Positions 53,992 to 61,570 of a stretch of DNA of 64,000 nt are shown one piece after another. This DNA comes from an uncultured Lachnospiraceae bacterium (lineage in GTDB: Bacteria > Bacillota > Clostridia > Lachnospirales > Lachnospiraceae), in the NCBI GenBank assembly GCA_949740725.1, contig CATJIO010000084.1:1-64000 (forward strand). Reading direction: 5' to 3'. The translations under genes and the position numbers were made by a program. The notes under the pieces are model-generated. The model saw only the letters and a list, made by a program, of their open reading frames with translations. It did not search any database and was not told the origin of the DNA. Position 1 is the stretch's first letter. Each line of letters begins with the position of its first letter.

Positions 53992-54015
53992 CCGTCAGAG
54001 ATGGAGGAAACAGAC

Positions 54016-54315
54016 ATGAAAAAACAGTTAACCGGCATTTTGGCAGCAGCACTGATCTTGGGAATCGGCGTCACCAATGTATTTGCGGCGGGGCCAGGGC
54101 AGGAAACCCAGTTCACCTGTTCCTTTTCCGACGCAGATGGCGACGGGGTATGTGATCTTTGCGGCAGGATTCCCGGCACAAACGGCTGTGGCGGATACGA
54201 CTATACTGATGCAGATCAGGACGGGGTATGCGACTATTACGCGGAGGGCGCTTGCCATAGGACCAGCGCCGGACGTGGTCATGGCCATGGCTGTCATAGG
54301 AGAGTGAATCGGTAA
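54016..54315 (+). CDS. Small exported protein with acidic repeats and His-rich tail
   Basis: 99 residues. ATG 54016 follows GGAGG at eight bases; an upstream in-frame ATG at 54001 overlaps that site. A signal peptide (MKKQLTGILAAALILGIGVT, then NVFA) is followed by two EF-hand/dockerin-like repeats, DADGDGVCDLC and DADQDGVCDYY, each with a Cys, and a GRGHGHGCHRR tail. Calcium or transition-metal binding outside the cell is likely from the residues alone. It lies 12 bases before an ECF sigma gene whose anti-sigma partner has a similar His-rich tail. Confidence 0.75.
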   Translation: MKKQLTGILAAALILGIGVTNVFAAGPGQETQFTCSFSDADGDGVCDLCGRIPGTNGCGGYDYTDADQDGVCDYYAEGACHRTSAGRGHGHGCHRRVNR

Positions 54316-54327
54316 CGAGGTTTCAGC

Positions 54328-54819
54328 ATGCGGAACGAACAGGAAGTGAACCAGGCCATTGAGAAGTATTCCGATATGGTCCGGCGGCTTTGTATGATCC
54401 ATTTAAAAAATCATGCGGATACAGAGGACATATTTCAAACAGTGTTTTTGAAGTATGTCCTTAGTTCTATTTCCTTTGAACATGAAGAGCACGAGAAGGC
54501 CTGGTTTATCCGCGTGACCATTAACGCGTGTAAGGATTTGCTGAAAAGTTTTTTTCGCAGCCATACCGTATCCCTGGATGAGGTGATGGATCAGCCAGCC
54601 CAAATGGCGCCAGATCACCGGGATCTTCTGGAGGCTGTGCTTTCCCTTCCTCCCAAATATCGGGAGGTGGTATACCTGCATTACTATGAAGGCTATACTG
54701 CTCCCCAGATTAGCCGGATTTTGGGCAAAAATGTAAATACGATCTATACGCAGCTAACACGTTCGAAGGAAATGCTCCGGGAAAGACTGGGAGGTGACGG
54801 ATATGAAGGACAGGTTTAA
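54328..54819 (+). CDS. ECF-type RNA polymerase sigma factor
   Basis: 163 residues. Region 2 is in YSDMVRRLCMIHLKNHADTE then DIFQTVFLKYVL; region 4 in LPPKYREVVYLHYYEGYTAP then QISRILGKNVNTIYTQLTRS, a clear helix-turn-helix. No region 1 or 3, so it is an extracytoplasmic-function sigma factor. It overlaps the downstream membrane gene by 17 bases, the usual arrangement with a cognate anti-sigma factor. Confidence 0.92.
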   Translation: MRNEQEVNQAIEKYSDMVRRLCMIHLKNHADTEDIFQTVFLKYVLSSISFEHEEHEKAWFIRVTINACKDLLKSFFRSHTVSLDEVMDQPAQMAPDHRDLLEAVLSLPPKYREVVYLHYYEGYTAPQISRILGKNVNTIYTQLTRSKEMLRERLGGDGYEGQV

Positions 54820-55561
54820 GGAAGTGTTTGACCAGGTTCAGGCAAGCGAGGAATTAAAGGACAGAACCAAGTCATTCCTTGCAAAAAGGACCAGAAGATA
54901 CACCTCCAGAGCATGGAGCAATTATCCGCTTCTCATCTCGACGGCGGCCTGTTTGCTGTTTATGGTAATGGGCGGCCATTGGCTCTATTTCACCCAAACG
55001 GCAAAGATCAGCGTGGATGTCAACCCATCCATTGAGCTGGGGATTAACCGGTTCGATAGGGTGATATCTGTGGGCGCCTTTAATGAGGACGGGCGGGAAT
55101 TGGCAGATGCATTGAAGATCAGGTATATCAATTATGTGGAAGCGGTAAACCAGATTCTGGAAAGTGAGTCGGTGGCCGCCCTCCTGTCTGGTGATGAGAT
55201 CATGGTTATCACCGTGATCGGGGAGAAGGAGAGGCAGTCGGTTCGGATCCTTTCTGGTGTTGAATCCTGTGCGGCAGGTCATCAAAATACCTACTGTTAT
55301 TCTGCCAACGCGGAGGAGGTCCATGGGGCGCATCAGATGGGGCTGTCTTGTGGGAAGTACAGGGTTTTTCTGGAGTTGCAGGCGCTGGATCCGGATGTCA
55401 CGCCAGAGGAGATCCGGGGAATGACCATGAGAGAGATCCGGGAGCGGATTGCTTCCCTGCAGGCAGAAAATGGGGAGTCTGTGCCATCTCAGGGCACAGG
55501 TGAAAGAGGGCATCATGGCGCTGGACACGGACGAAGAAATGGCAGAGGACATCATCAATAA
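54803..55561 (+). CDS. RsgI-like membrane anti-sigma factor with His-rich tail
   Basis: About 252 residues. ATG 54803 is eight bases after GGAGG; GTG 54794 is an alternative. A short cytoplasmic part (~1-45) precedes one membrane helix (~46-68) and an external domain beginning VDVNPSIELGINRFDRVISV, the hallmark of RsgI-type anti-sigma factors. The C-terminus is rich in Gly, His and Arg (HHGAGHGRRNGRGHHQ), unlike the carbohydrate-binding or protease tails of known RsgI proteins, and could sense metal or an envelope polymer. It should hold the ECF sigma factor until signalled. Confidence 0.85.
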   Translation: MKDRFKEVFDQVQASEELKDRTKSFLAKRTRRYTSRAWSNYPLLISTAACLLFMVMGGHWLYFTQTAKISVDVNPSIELGINRFDRVISVGAFNEDGRELADALKIRYINYVEAVNQILESESVAALLSGDEIMVITVIGEKERQSVRILSGVESCAAGHQNTYCYSANAEEVHGAHQMGLSCGKYRVFLELQALDPDVTPEEIRGMTMREIRERIASLQAENGESVPSQGTGERGHHGAGHGRRNGRGHHQ

Positions 55562-55650
55562 GAAAATCGGAGATCAGTGCTGAAATAAATTTAGGAATGC
55601 GCGCTGCTTGTATGAGGAAAATCATTGCTGTTGCAACTGCGCTCTGGTGT

Positions 55651-55680
55651 GAGAGCCCGGCTTGCCGGACTCTCTGTTTT
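55651..55680 (+). terminator. Intrinsic terminator after the sigma/anti-sigma pair
   Basis: GAGAGCCCGG (55651-55660) faces CCGGACTCTC (55664-55673) around CTTG-type loop with one mismatch, followed by TGTTTT. Confidence 0.65.
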
Positions 55681-55732
55681 GGGCAAAAGCCTGGGAAACA
55701 GAAGGCGACAGCAGCAGGCGTGGGCAGTTGTC

Positions 55733-55761
55733 TTGCAAAAATAATTTTGATATGGTAAAAT
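55733..55761 (+). promoter_or_regulatory. Promoter of the Rrf2 gene
   Basis: TTGCAA (55733-55738), 17-bp spacer, TAAAAT (55756-55761), 48 bases before the GTG start. Confidence 0.6.
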
Positions 55762-55808
55762 AAAACAAGGATCAACTTGTTAAGAGATATCCATTTGGAG
55801 GTAAGATT

Positions 55809-56267
55809 GTGCAGATATCCAGCAGATTTACCATTGCGATTCATCTATTTGCCTGTATGGAAGCCTTTGGGAAGGATAATAAGATCACCAGTGATTTCCT
55901 TGCATCCAGCATCAATGTCAATCCGGTGGTTATCCGGAAGATCCTTTCACAGCTTCGAAATGCAGGATTGATAGAGGTGGCTCGGGGGACCGGAGGCGCG
56001 AAGGCCGCCAGGCCCATTGACCAGATTACATTTTATGATGTATATCTGGCCGTTGATCTGTTGGAGGAGAGGAAGCTGTTTCACTTCCACGAGAATCCCA
56101 ATCCCAACTGCCCGGTAGGGAATAACATCCACAGGGTACTGGATGAGAAGCTGTTGCGTATTCAGGAAGCCATGGAGAATGAGATGAAAACCTATACGAT
56201 TGCAGACATTGCCAATGGTCTGAAGGAATGTCCGGGAACAGGCCAAAATCCTCATGTGTTTAATTGA
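55809..56267 (+). CDS. Rrf2-family transcriptional regulator, YwnA-like
   Basis: 152 residues with a GTG start after TTTGGAGGTAAGATT. The N-terminal winged helix is typical (SRFTIAIHLFACME, ITSDFLASSINVNPVVIRKI, GLIEVARGTGGAKAARP). The C-terminal part carries the NPNCPVGNNIHRVLD motif of the YwnA branch, which has a single Cys rather than the three-Cys iron-sulfur site of IscR/NsrR. It may sense thiol or aldehyde stress. The next genes on either side are in separate units, so the target is unknown. Confidence 0.9.
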   Translation: MQISSRFTIAIHLFACMEAFGKDNKITSDFLASSINVNPVVIRKILSQLRNAGLIEVARGTGGAKAARPIDQITFYDVYLAVDLLEERKLFHFHENPNPNCPVGNNIHRVLDEKLLRIQEAMENEMKTYTIADIANGLKECPGTGQNPHVFN

Positions 56268-56280
56268 TAATCTATGTACG

Positions 56281-56317
56281 CCGCCGATTATGGGTAATGC
56301 CATAGCGGCGGTTTTTC
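56281..56317 (+). terminator. Intrinsic terminator after the Rrf2 gene
   Basis: CCGCCG (56281-56286) pairs with CGGCGG (56306-56311), with an inner TATGG/CCATA stem, followed by TTTTT. Confidence 0.8.
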
Positions 56318-56410
56318 TGTGCCTATGGGCTGTCTCGGTCAAGGGATTTTCTGCAAAGCCACTTTTTTCATGACCAAGAGACCACAGTTTAAAAAAATTG
56401 AAAATCATGC

Positions 56411-56441
56411 TTGACTATACAGTTACTGTACGGTTTATAGT
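56411..56441 (+). promoter_or_regulatory. MerR-type promoter/operator, antisense to merR
   Basis: TTGACT (56411-56416) and TATAGT (56436-56441) are separated by 19 bp, the over-long spacer that requires MerR-family activators. Inside the spacer is the perfect dyad TACAGT-T-ACTGTA (56418-56430); a second inverted pair CTGTAC/GTACAG spans 56426-56445. It reads rightward into the 3' end of merR, on the opposite strand, towards the MATE gene 925 bases away. Confidence 0.65.
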
Positions 56442-56456
56442 ACAGGTGTAAGCTTT

Positions 56457-57272
56457 TTATTGAATGTGGATTTCCATCTGCAGGATATAATCCTCCACCT
56501 GGTGGATAACGGCTTCATTGATCCCCTTCTCATAGGAATAGCCGGACAGAGTCAGCCCCTGGTTGTGGGCATAGGCCAAGATTTCCTCATAGCGCCGGGG
56601 AAGCCTGTCCCAACTGCCTTTGTAAAAGGCCCGCAGATACTTTCCCGCTGGCTGTATATGCAGGCCGCTTTGCCGGTTTAGGAAAGGGATTTCGATGAAC
56701 AGCTTAGTATAATTGTTAAAATTGCCCTCCAGAAGGCTGGGGACAGATATCATGGAGCCATAGGAAGCCTCATGGAGGCGACCTAGCTGATATTTGGCGG
56801 TTTGGGCGGTGATCAGTTCCACCTCTTTTTCAAAGGTGATATCCTGGTCAATGTCCACGGTTACCAAACAGCGTTCCTCTTTTTCTACAACGCTGATTTC
56901 AGCCAGATCCATGGTCAGAAGGGTGGACATGTTTTGCCGATGGTTGGATAAGGTTTTTCGGATGGCCTGCAAATGCACAAGCTGCAGATCCAGCGCCGCG
57001 ATTTTTTCATCCAGAAGGCATTTCATGGTTTCTGCAGAACGGTTTTTCATGAAGCTTTGGATCTCCGTGATGGATACGTCCAGCTCCCGAAGAAGGAGAA
57101 TGGTTTCCAGTATGGGGCTCTGGTGGTAATTATAGCAGCGGTATCCGTTTTCCGGATTGACAGCAGCAGGCTTAAAAAGGCCGATCTCATCATACCACAT
57201 CAAAGTTTTTTTATTTATTCCGTGAAGAGCAGCGAATTGCCCGATGGTAAGCAGCTTATTTTTTTCACTCAT
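56457..57272 (-). CDS. MerR-family regulator with C-terminal effector domain
   Basis: About 271 residues. The ATG at 57272 is preceded by CAGGAGGC on the minus strand and gives MSEKNKLLTIGQFAALHGIN. The winged helix-turn-helix (LLTIGQFAALHGINKKTLMW, YDEIGLFKPA) and coiled-coil dimer helix (~80-125) are followed by a ~150-residue effector domain like BmrR/GyrI types (CLVTVDIDQDITFEKEVELI and so on). Such proteins bind cationic drugs and twist a 19-bp-spaced promoter. It is divergent from a MATE efflux gene, its likely target. Confidence 0.9.
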   Translation of the reverse strand: MSEKNKLLTIGQFAALHGINKKTLMWYDEIGLFKPAAVNPENGYRCYNYHQSPILETILLLRELDVSITEIQSFMKNRSAETMKCLLDEKIAALDLQLVHLQAIRKTLSNHRQNMSTLLTMDLAEISVVEKEERCLVTVDIDQDITFEKEVELITAQTAKYQLGRLHEASYGSMISVPSLLEGNFNNYTKLFIEIPFLNRQSGLHIQPAGKYLRAFYKGSWDRLPRRYEEILAYAHNQGLTLSGYSYEKGINEAVIHQVEDYILQMEIHIQ

Positions 57273-57293
57273 TGTTTGCCTCCTGTACTGTCT

Positions 57294-57322
57294 ATGATAC
57301 GACATACCTGAGGCAAATTCAA
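57294..57322 (-). promoter_or_regulatory. Promoter of merR
   Basis: On the minus strand, TTGAAT (57322-57317), 17-bp spacer, TATCAT (57299-57294), 21 bases before the merR start. The spacer has normal length, so this promoter itself is not of MerR type. Confidence 0.5.
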
Positions 57323-57365
57323 GACAAAGGCGAGACAAAACCGCATAAAAAACAGGAGGAATCCA

Positions 57366-58697
57366 ATGGAACAAAACAATCTCTACGCGAAACCAGTAAC
57401 CTTAAAAAATATTTTGCGCTTTGCTGTGCCCACCATTGCCATGACGGTATTTATGTCCGTTTATACCATGGTTGACGGCCTGTTTGTGTCAAACCTGATT
57501 GGTACAGACGCGCTCTCAGCCATCAATCTGACGGCGCCGGTGATCCAGCTGGTCACCGCCATCTCCACCATGCTGGCCACCGGGGGCAGCGCGGTTGTCA
57601 TGAAAAAGATGGGAGAGCAGAAAAAGGATGAGGCAAGGGAAGACTTTACCTTCCTGATTCTTGTAAATGTCCTTGTGGGGATTACTATGTGCGGGCTGGG
57701 GTATCTGGCGATGGAGCCGGTGTTTGCCGGAATGAAGCTTTCCGCCAACGTGGAGGGATACTGTATAGAATACCTAAGCCACTACCTAGTATTTACCGTG
57801 CCTATTCTTCTGATGAATAATTTTACGCTGTACCTGATTGCCAGCGAAAAGGCAACGCTTTCCCTCATCTGCTCAGTGACTGGTGGCGCGCTAAATATGG
57901 TGCTGGACTATGTATTTATCGCCATACTAAACATGGGAATCCGCGGCGCGGCAGTGGCAACCGGGCTGGGGTATTCGGTGACAGCGGTTGTGGGACTTTT
58001 TGTTTTCAGCCAGAAAAAAAACCTGCTACACTTTAAAAAGCCGGTGTTCCGCTTTCCGGTCTTGGCGAATGCAGCGGCAAACGGGTGCTCAGAGATGGCC
58101 ACAGCGCTGGTCACCGGAATTATTACCATGATGTTTAACTGGACCATGCTTAACTTTGTGGGAGAGGATGGGGTTGCAGCAGTCACCATTATTATGTATG
58201 TGCTGATGTTTGCAAGCTCGCTGTATACCGGGTATTCTTACGGCGTTGCGCCTATGGTCAGCTTTTACTACGGAGAGCAGAACCGGGAAAAGCTGAAAAA
58301 GCTGGTAGCTGTGAGCCAGAAAGTAATCGCGGCTATCTCTCTGATCACCGTTGCGGCCTCTTTTGCGCTGACTAAACCCCTGGTGTCCGTCTTTGCCCGT
58401 CCGGAAAACCCGGTCTATGACCTGGCGGTAACAGGGAACCGGATATGTACCATCGCCTTGCTTTTCATCGGATTTAATATTTTTGCCAGCGGGATGTTTA
58501 CAGCGTTGTCCAATGGGATTGTCTCAGCGATCCTGGCCTTTTCCCGCTCATTTGTCTTTATGCTGGTTACAATGCTAGTCCTTCCTTTGCTCCTGGGGGT
58601 AAATGGGATCTGGCTGGCGACGCCGGCAGCAGAGCTGATGGCCCTGGCTTTATCTGTATTCATGTTTCGGAAGTATCGAAAACAGTATGGATACTGA
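57366..58697 (+). CDS. MATE-family multidrug/cation efflux transporter
   Basis: 443 residues with about twelve membrane helices in two similar halves. ATG follows AACAGGAGGAATCC. The start region VTLKNILRFAVPTIAMTVFM, then GLFVSNLIGTDALSAINLTA, is typical of MATE proteins, which export drugs or cations with sodium or proton uptake. It is divergent from a drug-sensor MerR gene, which supports drug efflux. No good promoter lies in the 93-base gap on this strand; the MerR-type promoter beyond merR may be its source. Confidence 0.92.
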   Translation: MEQNNLYAKPVTLKNILRFAVPTIAMTVFMSVYTMVDGLFVSNLIGTDALSAINLTAPVIQLVTAISTMLATGGSAVVMKKMGEQKKDEAREDFTFLILVNVLVGITMCGLGYLAMEPVFAGMKLSANVEGYCIEYLSHYLVFTVPILLMNNFTLYLIASEKATLSLICSVTGGALNMVLDYVFIAILNMGIRGAAVATGLGYSVTAVVGLFVFSQKKNLLHFKKPVFRFPVLANAAANGCSEMATALVTGIITMMFNWTMLNFVGEDGVAAVTIIMYVLMFASSLYTGYSYGVAPMVSFYYGEQNREKLKKLVAVSQKVIAAISLITVAASFALTKPLVSVFARPENPVYDLAVTGNRICTIALLFIGFNIFASGMFTALSNGIVSAILAFSRSFVFMLVTMLVLPLLLGVNGIWLATPAAELMALALSVFMFRKYRKQYGY

Positions 58698-58700
58698 CTA

Positions 58701-58729
58701 TTGAACCACACCACTATTTGTGATACAAT
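58701..58729 (+). promoter_or_regulatory. Promoter of the stalk-domain-like protein gene
   Basis: TTGAAC (58701-58706), 17-bp spacer, TACAAT (58724-58729) with extended TGa, 61 bases before the start. Confidence 0.65.
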
Positions 58730-58789
58730 CAAAGTAAAAAATAGGAATCGTCATATGGTGTTTTAAGTCCGAAAATGGAGGGATTCAAC

Positions 58790-59398
58790 ATGAAAGGGAT
58801 TGATGGAAAAAGCTTTGGGGCAGGGATTATCGTTGGAACATTGGGAATAACAACGGCCTTTGGGGCAACCGGGATTCGGTCTGCAGCGTTGAGTAACACG
58901 AAGCTTGCCCTTCAGGGGAATGTGTTGTCTCTTGATAAGCCTCTGGTTTCGGTTACAATGGAGGATGAACAAATCCCCAGCATGTATGTGCCGGCGGACG
59001 AAGTGTTTGAGAAGCTGGGATACCAGGTTTGCCATGACGACGGGATCATTGATTTGATTCCAGGCAGCGCAAGTTTACAGGGAGTGGCGGAAAAAAGCAG
59101 CGTGCAGGGAAATGTGGTTATGGATCTGTCCAATCATGTAGACCAGAAAAACATCGCTGAATCTGGCTCCTTTCAGGCGGAGAGCAATCAGATTTTGACC
59201 ATAATTGTTACTTCGGATATCAAAGGCGGAGGGGTTGATCTATTCCTATTTGATCCCAATGGGAAGGAGCAGCGCATTACCATCGGTTCTTCGGATATGA
59301 TCCAGGAGATTCCTTTGGAAAAGGGAACCTGGCAGTATAATTGTTCCGGAATGTTCAAAGAAGGCGGGAATGTGAGGATAATCGGTACAATCAAATAA
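58790..59398 (+). CDS. Exported protein with copper-amine-oxidase-like stalk domain
   Basis: About 202 residues; ATG 58790 follows GGAGGG at seven bases. An N-terminal hydrophobic segment (~10-32) may be a signal or anchor. Residues ~42-90 (LALQGNVLSLDKPLVSVTME, YVPADEVFEKLGYQV) resemble the copper amine oxidase N-terminal-like stalk domain common on Clostridia surface proteins. The C-terminal ~90 residues look like a beta sandwich (SDIKGGGVDLFLFDPNGKEQ). Role unknown. Its last 8 bases overlap the end of the convergent DUF3788 gene. Confidence 0.65.
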   Translation: MKGIDGKSFGAGIIVGTLGITTAFGATGIRSAALSNTKLALQGNVLSLDKPLVSVTMEDEQIPSMYVPADEVFEKLGYQVCHDDGIIDLIPGSASLQGVAEKSSVQGNVVMDLSNHVDQKNIAESGSFQAESNQILTIIVTSDIKGGGVDLFLFDPNGKEQRITIGSSDMIQEIPLEKGTWQYNCSGMFKEGGNVRIIGTIK

Positions 59399-59927
59399 GA
59401 AAGCTTGGAAAACCTTCCACTGAGGGTACGCCGTCTATTGAATCCGTGCATCGCCCCCACTTCAGCGCCCTGTTTAACACAAGGCGTTTGAGCGGGGGGC
59501 GATATGGCTTTTCATTCCTGCGAATTTGAATAAGGCGCAGGACGTCATGATACAAACGTTCTTTATCTTCTAAATCAATCATCAACCACCGCTGCCCATT
59601 GCCTTCTTTTGTCTGATGATACAGTTTCTGTAATTCAGCCGTAAATTCTGGCAATGTCGCTTCAACGAACCCTTTTTCCTTTTTGCCTACGACAACCATG
59701 ACCGTGAAATAGTTTTCCCTGGGATAAATTGTGCATAATGTTTTTCCTGCCTTTTTGAATTTAATATTCCAGCCAGGATCCAGGCTGCATGAACTGAACT
59801 CGATTTTTTCCGTACTCTTGTAGGTATTTTTGATCTGGGAACAAAATTGCATAAAAACAGGGTTTCTGACAAACTGCCCGATTTCTTCCAGAGTCGGGCA
59901 GTTATTTTTATCGTCTAAATCAAACAT
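59391..59927 (-). CDS. DUF3788-family protein
   Basis: 178 residues; minus-strand start preceded by AGGAGGAATTGTC. Residues ~1-140 carry the family pattern: CPTLEEIGQFVRNPVFMQF, SSCSLDPGWNIKFKKAGKTL, CTIYPRENYFTVMVVVGKKE, WLMIDLEDKERLYHDVLRLI. Members are small cytoplasmic proteins of unknown role, reminiscent of the YdhG/SRPBCC-like clamp-loader folds only in size. The final ~35 residues (after IQIRRNEK) extend beyond the part I recognise, possibly because the original stop was lost. Confidence 0.8.
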   Translation of the reverse strand: MFDLDDKNNCPTLEEIGQFVRNPVFMQFCSQIKNTYKSTEKIEFSSCSLDPGWNIKFKKAGKTLCTIYPRENYFTVMVVVGKKEKGFVEATLPEFTAELQKLYHQTKEGNGQRWLMIDLEDKERLYHDVLRLIQIRRNEKPYRPPLKRLVLNRALKWGRCTDSIDGVPSVEGFPSFLI

Positions 59928-59966
59928 AATGACAATTCCTCCTAATTTTGGCTAATCACTTGATTT

Positions 59967-59995
59967 AATGTATCAAATATCCGCGATTATTTCAA
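59967..59995 (-). promoter_or_regulatory. Promoter of the DUF3788 gene
   Basis: Minus strand: TTGAAA (59995-59990), 17-bp spacer, TACATT (59972-59967) with extended TGa, 40 bases before the start. Confidence 0.6.
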
Positions 59996-60023
59996 GAGAG
60001 AGGGTTCACTTTGATCATGGACA

Positions 60024-60052
60024 TTGACGTTCACAAAAGCGTACGCTATAGT
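60024..60052 (+). promoter_or_regulatory. Promoter of the DUF5714 gene
   Basis: TTGACG (60024-60029), 17-bp spacer, TATAGT (60047-60052), 41 bases before the ATG at 60093. Confidence 0.65.
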
Positions 60053-60092
60053 ATATCTATCAGAAATTAGGGCAGCTGAGAGGAGGAGAAAA

Positions 60093-60794
60093 ATGGGCGA
60101 GGAGTGTATCCTGTGTAAAGAGCCTCTGATGTATCTGGAGACAGGGGAGGTTATGGAGTGCTGTCTGTGCCATGAAAGGGAGGTAAGTAAGACCAGGTGT
60201 GTGCAGGGGCACTATGTGTGTAATGAATGCCACACAAAAGGCATGGATCAGATCATCGGCTGGTGCTTGGCGGAGGACTCGAGGGATCCGGTTTATCTGA
60301 TGGAGGGCATGATGAATCAGGAGTTTTGCCACATGCATGGGCCGGAACATCACGTTATGGTGGGGGCAGCGCTTTTGACCGCCTACAGGAATGCTGGCGG
60401 AGAGGTGGACTTGCATTCTGCTCTGGCGGAAATGATGAACCGGGGGCGGGAGGTTCCCGGAGGTGTATGCGGCTTTTGGGGCGCCTGTGGAGCTGGAATC
60501 AGCGCGGGCATATTTGTTTCGATTATTTCCAAGTCCACACCGCTGACCATGGAACCTTTCGGGCTTTCTAATTTGATGACCGCCAAAGCCCTGGAGGCGA
60601 TTGGGAGGATTGGGGGGCCCAGGTGCTGCAAGAGAGATTCCTACCTGTCCATTTTGGCTGCGGTTGACTTTGTGAAGGTTCACTTTGGAATTGAACTGGA
60701 ACGGTCAACGGTTGTCTGCAGCCGGGCCGGACAGAATCATCAATGTATCGGGAAGCGATGCCCTTTTCGGGCGGCTGATAGCCTTTCGCAGTAA
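60093..60794 (+). CDS. DUF5714-domain cysteine-rich protein
   Basis: About 233 residues; ATG 60093 follows AGGAGGAGAAA. The N-terminal ~50 residues hold paired cysteines and His (CILCKEPL, CCLCHE, GHYVCNECH) like a zinc or cluster module. The rest matches my memory of DUF5714: CHMHGPEHHVMVGAALLTAY, RGREVPGGVCGFWGACGAGI, STPL and RCCKRDSYL with many conserved Cys and His. Members are found near anaerobic radical or metal-cofactor genes; function unknown. A second lone gene unit with its own promoter. Confidence 0.75.
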   Translation: MGEECILCKEPLMYLETGEVMECCLCHEREVSKTRCVQGHYVCNECHTKGMDQIIGWCLAEDSRDPVYLMEGMMNQEFCHMHGPEHHVMVGAALLTAYRNAGGEVDLHSALAEMMNRGREVPGGVCGFWGACGAGISAGIFVSIISKSTPLTMEPFGLSNLMTAKALEAIGRIGGPRCCKRDSYLSILAAVDFVKVHFGIELERSTVVCSRAGQNHQCIGKRCPFRAADSLSQ

Positions 60795-60835
60795 CTTCGT
60801 GAATCGCTTAGAAATGACGATAACACCATTGTTCA

Positions 60836-60865
60836 TTGACAAAATTGTACAAAATATGATACAAT
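60836..60865 (+). promoter_or_regulatory. Promoter of the FMN-binding lipoprotein gene
   Basis: TTGACA (60836-60841), 18-bp spacer, TACAAT (60860-60865) with TGa extension, 34 bases before the start. Confidence 0.7.
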
Positions 60866-60899
60866 ATTTCAACAAACTTTACAAAGAGAGGTACAGTTT

Positions 60900-61504
60900 A
60901 TGAGGAAAAAAGTACTTGCTGGAGCAGTTCTGGCAATGAGCGCAGGGTTGGCTGCGTGTGGACAGAATAATGCTCAGTCTCAGGCGACCGAGGCTACAAC
61001 TGCTCCACAGAAGTCGCCACCCCAAATTATGACGGGGAGCATATGCCTCACCTAACCGGTTTCCCAGGCCAGTCTTACCATGCAGATGAAAATCATGACG
61101 AAAAAGTTGACACAGAGCTTGAGCAGACTGAGGATACCTTCTTAGCTGAGATCGAAGCCTGGTCTACCAAGAGAGAACGTGGAGATACCTATAAATTGAA
61201 TTCCGGAACCTGGGCCGATGAGATGGATCTTTTCGAAGGATTCTTTGCAGGGATGACTACCGATGAAGTCAGCGCCTGGTATAAGGCTGCCTGCTCCGAT
61301 GTAAATGGCCGTCCTCTTCACGGAACTTCCGACAAGGAAGAAGACGTAAAGAAATATGAGGCCCTGACGGAAGAGCAGAAGCAGGAGCTGGATGGAATCT
61401 CTGGCGCTACCATGAGCCTTCGCGATCCCCATGGAGACATCCTGGGCGCCATTGAAAAGGCCTGGGCTGCTGCCAAAGATACGAATATTACCATAGGCCA
61501 GTAA
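60900..61504 (+). pseudogene. Frameshifted FMN-binding lipoprotein
   Basis: ATG 60900 (after AAAGAGAGG) opens a lipoprotein signal with Cys at GLAACGQN, then a Thr/Gln linker, but the frame stops at TAA 61053. A second frame, open well upstream and continuing from 61043 to 61504, carries the rest, including VATPNYDGEHMPH and the flavinylation-type motif DGISGATMS (61391-61414). One extra G at about 61013 (AAGTCG read as AAGGTCG) would join both parts into a ~200-residue protein, so a single-base deletion or sequencing error is likely. FMN-domain lipoproteins carry covalent flavin for extracellular electron transfer. The promoter, ribosome site and terminator are intact. Confidence 0.7.
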
Positions 61505-61516
61505 TCGCATGATTGA

Positions 61517-61550
61517 AAATCCCCTGGATAGGACGTCCAGGGGATTTTTT
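61517..61550 (+). terminator. Intrinsic terminator after the FMN-binding gene
   Basis: AAATCCCCTGGA (61517-61528) pairs perfectly with TCCAGGGGATTT (61536-61547), 7-base loop, T-run to 61550. The A-rich left side means it may also serve the convergent aldo/keto reductase gene. Confidence 0.85.
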
Positions 61551-61570
61551 ACATTGGTTTTAAATTTTTA

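Noticed and set aside
59341..59529. 62-codon plus-strand frame overlapping the DUF3788 gene end
   Set aside because: It starts inside the stalk-domain gene in another frame, has no ribosome site and is opposite a better-supported gene.
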